Assembly: GCF_004365635.1 (NCBI RefSeq)
Contig: NZ_SOBH01000003.1
Span: 310,001 to 374,000, forward strand
DNA: 64,000 nt
DNA from: Litoreibacter halocynthiae
GTDB lineage: Bacteria; Pseudomonadota; Alphaproteobacteria; Rhodobacterales; Rhodobacteraceae
Direction of reading: 5' to 3'
Shown here one piece after another: positions 62,630-64,000 of this stretch. The notes below the pieces were generated by a model. That model was not told the DNA's origin. It was given only the letters and a program-made list of their open reading frames with translations, and searched no databases. How positions within the stretch are numbered: position 1 is the first letter of the stretch; each line of letters begins with the position of its first letter. A program made the position numbers and the translations under genes.

Positions 62630-63036
62630 GAGCGCCCTCGAGCCTGTGCGTTCAGCCCAAAGAAGCGCGGGCCCGACCACGTCGCGCCTGTGATGTGCTT
62701 GGCGATTGCGGACAGTGATTTCCACGCCTTGCCATCCAGCTCGAAGCCACCGTCCACCACGTGAACCTGATAGGTTCTTCCATTCCATTCGCGAACAAGG
62801 TGCGCGCCAGGTCGCAGGGATGCTCGGCTCACGGCTTCGATCCCATCCCCTTTTGCGATCTGTTTGAGCGCGCGCCTCATCCCCGCTGACAATCCGCCCA
62901 GCGCTTTACACTGTGCTTCATACGCCAAGGCCTTCTGCATAAATGGCACTGACAGATACGGCGGAGGAGGCGATCCAAAGACCGCCGTCCAATGCTCAAG
63001 TGTCGCCGGACGCTCAGGGTTTGGATTACGCCCCAT
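62626..63036 (-). CDS. DUF2924 family protein
   Basis: This 136-residue protein from MGRNPNPERPATLEHW matches DUF2924 (RRALKQIAKG, REWNGRTYQVHVVDGGFELDG, KAWKSLSAIAKHITGATWSG, FFGL). DUF2924 is repeatedly found beside serine recombinases in alphaproteobacterial elements and is likely DNA-binding; the role is unproven. It overlaps the recombinase by 4 bp and the upstream DUF3489 gene by 11 bp. The preferred ATG at 63036 is 25 codons into the open frame. Confidence 0.88.
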   Translation of the reverse strand: MGRNPNPERPATLEHWTAVFGSPPPPYLSVPFMQKALAYEAQCKALGGLSAGMRRALKQIAKGDGIEAVSRASLRPGAHLVREWNGRTYQVHVVDGGFELDGKAWKSLSAIAKHITGATWSGPRFFGLNAQARGRS

Positions 63037-63295
63037 GAGCCTCAACCACCGCTGTTGTGCCCTGCGGCATCGCTGGCGATGACACAATGCGGTACTTCGA
63101 AATGCCACCATTCGCTGGTTTCTCGTTGACCACTTCGAACCCGGCTTTGCGCAGACCGCTCATTGCCGCTCGTGTCGTATGCTGCTGCCAACCAAGCTTT
63201 GCGCTCAGTGATTTGATGTCGTTGCCGGACTTCGTGCCGAGCAGCTTGATCAGCTGGTCCTTCTTGGTCGTGCGCTTCTTAGGTGAATTGGTCAT
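63026..63295 (-). CDS. DUF3489 family protein
   Basis: This 89-residue basic protein (MTNSPKKRTTKKDQLIKLLG) has a DUF3489 winged-helix-like segment: LSAKLGWQQHTTRAAMSGLR and GFEVVNEKPANGGISKYRI. It is predicted to bind DNA. It is first in the DUF3489-DUF2924-recombinase unit and could regulate the unit or act in recombination; no test of this is in the sequence. Confidence 0.87.
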   Translation of the reverse strand: MTNSPKKRTTKKDQLIKLLGTKSGNDIKSLSAKLGWQQHTTRAAMSGLRKAGFEVVNEKPANGGISKYRIVSSPAMPQGTTAVVEAHGA

Positions 63296-63532
63296 GGCCG
63301 TTTCCTCAGATGATCAGCGGGAACATCCCGCTGCTACTGAGCAAAGCCTGGAAGTTCCAGGCGAGCCACGCGAATACCTATCGCGCAGTGATACTACCGC
63401 TCTAGTTGCTGCCGAAGTCCAGTCGGTTTGCGAGAAAATTCGGCACAACGGGCGGAAAGCAGAAGTTCGCTGCGGTTGCAAAACGGTCAAGGCAAATTGT
63501 CAAAGCAGCCATTGAGGTCGTCTCTTAGGTGC
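63296..63532. other. Upstream region of the recombinase module
   Basis: These 237 bp should hold the promoter of the DUF3489-DUF2924-recombinase unit. A plus-strand frame of 73 codons starting at 63294 (MAVSSDDQREHPAATEQSL) overlaps the DUF3489 start and lacks a ribosome-binding site, so it is not called as a gene. Confidence 0.4.
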
Positions 63533-64000
63533 CTATTTTCTAATGCCTCGTGGCTTCCCAGTGCTGTCATAGTTGCGGCTTACTGATCGCCTAACCTTCT
63601 CAATATTGCTGGCGAGAACAGACTTACCCTCTTTGAACGGATCTGCCTGCCACTCTGCACTCAACCCACGTCGAGAGGCTTCTTCTCTGAGGCCCGAGTA
63701 CAGTTGAGTGAGGTATTCATAAAACCTTTCAACCCTCTCAATTCTCTTTATTATCCTTTTTGTAGGCGCACGTTCGCTGTAGATTTCCGATGTGATACCT
63801 TGAAGATCAAACCAAGTATCGTCATCATCGATGAATGTATCCATGACCACGTTTTCAAGAAAAACAAACTCTGTCATGAGCACCCTCAGAACGTGTCCAC
63901 CCAGCCTAGATGGCAGGAAACTTGCTTCAAATGTTGGCTTGCTGTGAGCCGTCGTAAAAATATAGCGGGCGGCACACATTCCTTGAAGGATTTTCAGCGT
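63533..64000 (-). CDS. Unidentified protein, 5' end outside window
   Basis: The frame is open to the right edge; 155 codons are visible, ending GKPRGIRK. The internal methionine at 63979 has no ribosome-binding site, and the codons before it (TLKILQG) read on without a stop, so the start probably lies beyond the window. The visible part is helical, acidic in its middle (FIDDDDTWFDL) and has repeated basic helices (KRIIKRIERVERFYEYL). The composition is more AT-rich than the chromosome to the left. I do not recognise a family. It is likely cargo of the mobile element. Confidence 0.6.
   Translation of the reverse strand, partial: TLKILQGMCAARYIFTTAHSKPTFEASFLPSRLGGHVLRVLMTEFVFLENVVMDTFIDDDDTWFDLQGITSEIYSERAPTKRIIKRIERVERFYEYLTQLYSGLREEASRRGLSAEWQADPFKEGKSVLASNIEKVRRSVSRNYDSTGKPRGIRK

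Noticed and set aside
63294-63515. 73-codon plus-strand frame starting at the DUF3489 start codon
   Set aside because: Its start overlaps the divergent gene's start, no ribosome-binding site is seen, and the region is needed as promoter for the recombinase module.

Overview
The window looks like a stretch of Rhodobacteraceae (Roseobacter-group, Alphaproteobacteria) chromosome. Evidence: GC-rich coding with dense 1-4 bp start/stop overlaps, a DUF1244 gene, an fdhD-mobA-mobB cluster ending in a DUF429-like/MoeA fusion, a split pheS/pheT pair, an FeS-type photolyase next to a short-chain dehydrogenase, and an alanine dehydrogenase divergent from an Lrp/AsnC regulator. Most of the window is ordinary core genome. 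No CRISPR array, insertion sequence or rRNA was seen.

Layout. 1-4.8 kb: the 3' part of a D-amino-acid transaminase gene, two tandem small secreted paralogues, DUF1244, N-formylglutamate amidohydrolase, pyruvate kinase, and ribosomal proteins L35-L20 with a clear terminator. 4.9-12 kb: a BLUF blue-light sensor, a small OmpA operon, then pheS and pheT separated by a sulfotransferase-like gene and an AT-rich gap. 12-17.7 kb: an RTX-repeat protein, YtoQ, MscL, alanine dehydrogenase with its regulator, a membrane-anchored NYN nuclease and an AzlCD exporter. 17.7-22.4 kb: a molybdenum-cofactor operon (fdhD, mobA, mobB, moeA fusion, GNAT). 22.4-31.8 kb: greA, argH with a tiny lipoprotein, a TlpA thioredoxin, an atypical GNAT gene between inverted repeats, gltX, a Tat-exported metallo-beta-lactamase-fold protein, a PAS protein with a degenerate kinase core, and a secreted esterase. 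31.8-39.7 kb: a membrane protein, an SDR-DoxX fusion, nadE, an 18-repeat MORN protein, and a PepSY/response regulator/histidine kinase operon. 40-45 kb: (6-4)-type FeS photolyase, SDR, cupin, leuA, rlmJ. 45.3-51 kb: the complete rod-shape operon mreB-mreC-mreD-mrdA-rodA. 51-60.6 kb: hydroxypyruvate reductase, SseB, a UDG-family protein, ArsR plus permease, nhaA, capsule-export genes (KpsT- and KpsE-like) followed by kdsA, and a flavoprotein.

From 60.7 kb the content changes. A tRNA-Gln(TTG) is followed at once by a large serine recombinase, then DUF2924 and DUF3489 genes and an unidentified open frame that runs off the window. This is read as the left end of an integrated element whose cargo lies outside the window.

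Functional themes are light response (BLUF, photolyase), molybdoenzyme maturation, cell-wall elongation, surface polysaccharide export and amino-acid metabolism. The least explained items are the recombinase/DUF2924/DUF3489 module, the DUF429-like/MoeA fusion, the tandem secreted paralogues, the GNAT cassette in structured repeats, the two-hairpin element at 551-596 and a repeated motif found in two convergent intergenic gaps. No complete new system is visible. If one exists, the truncated island at the right edge is the likeliest place.
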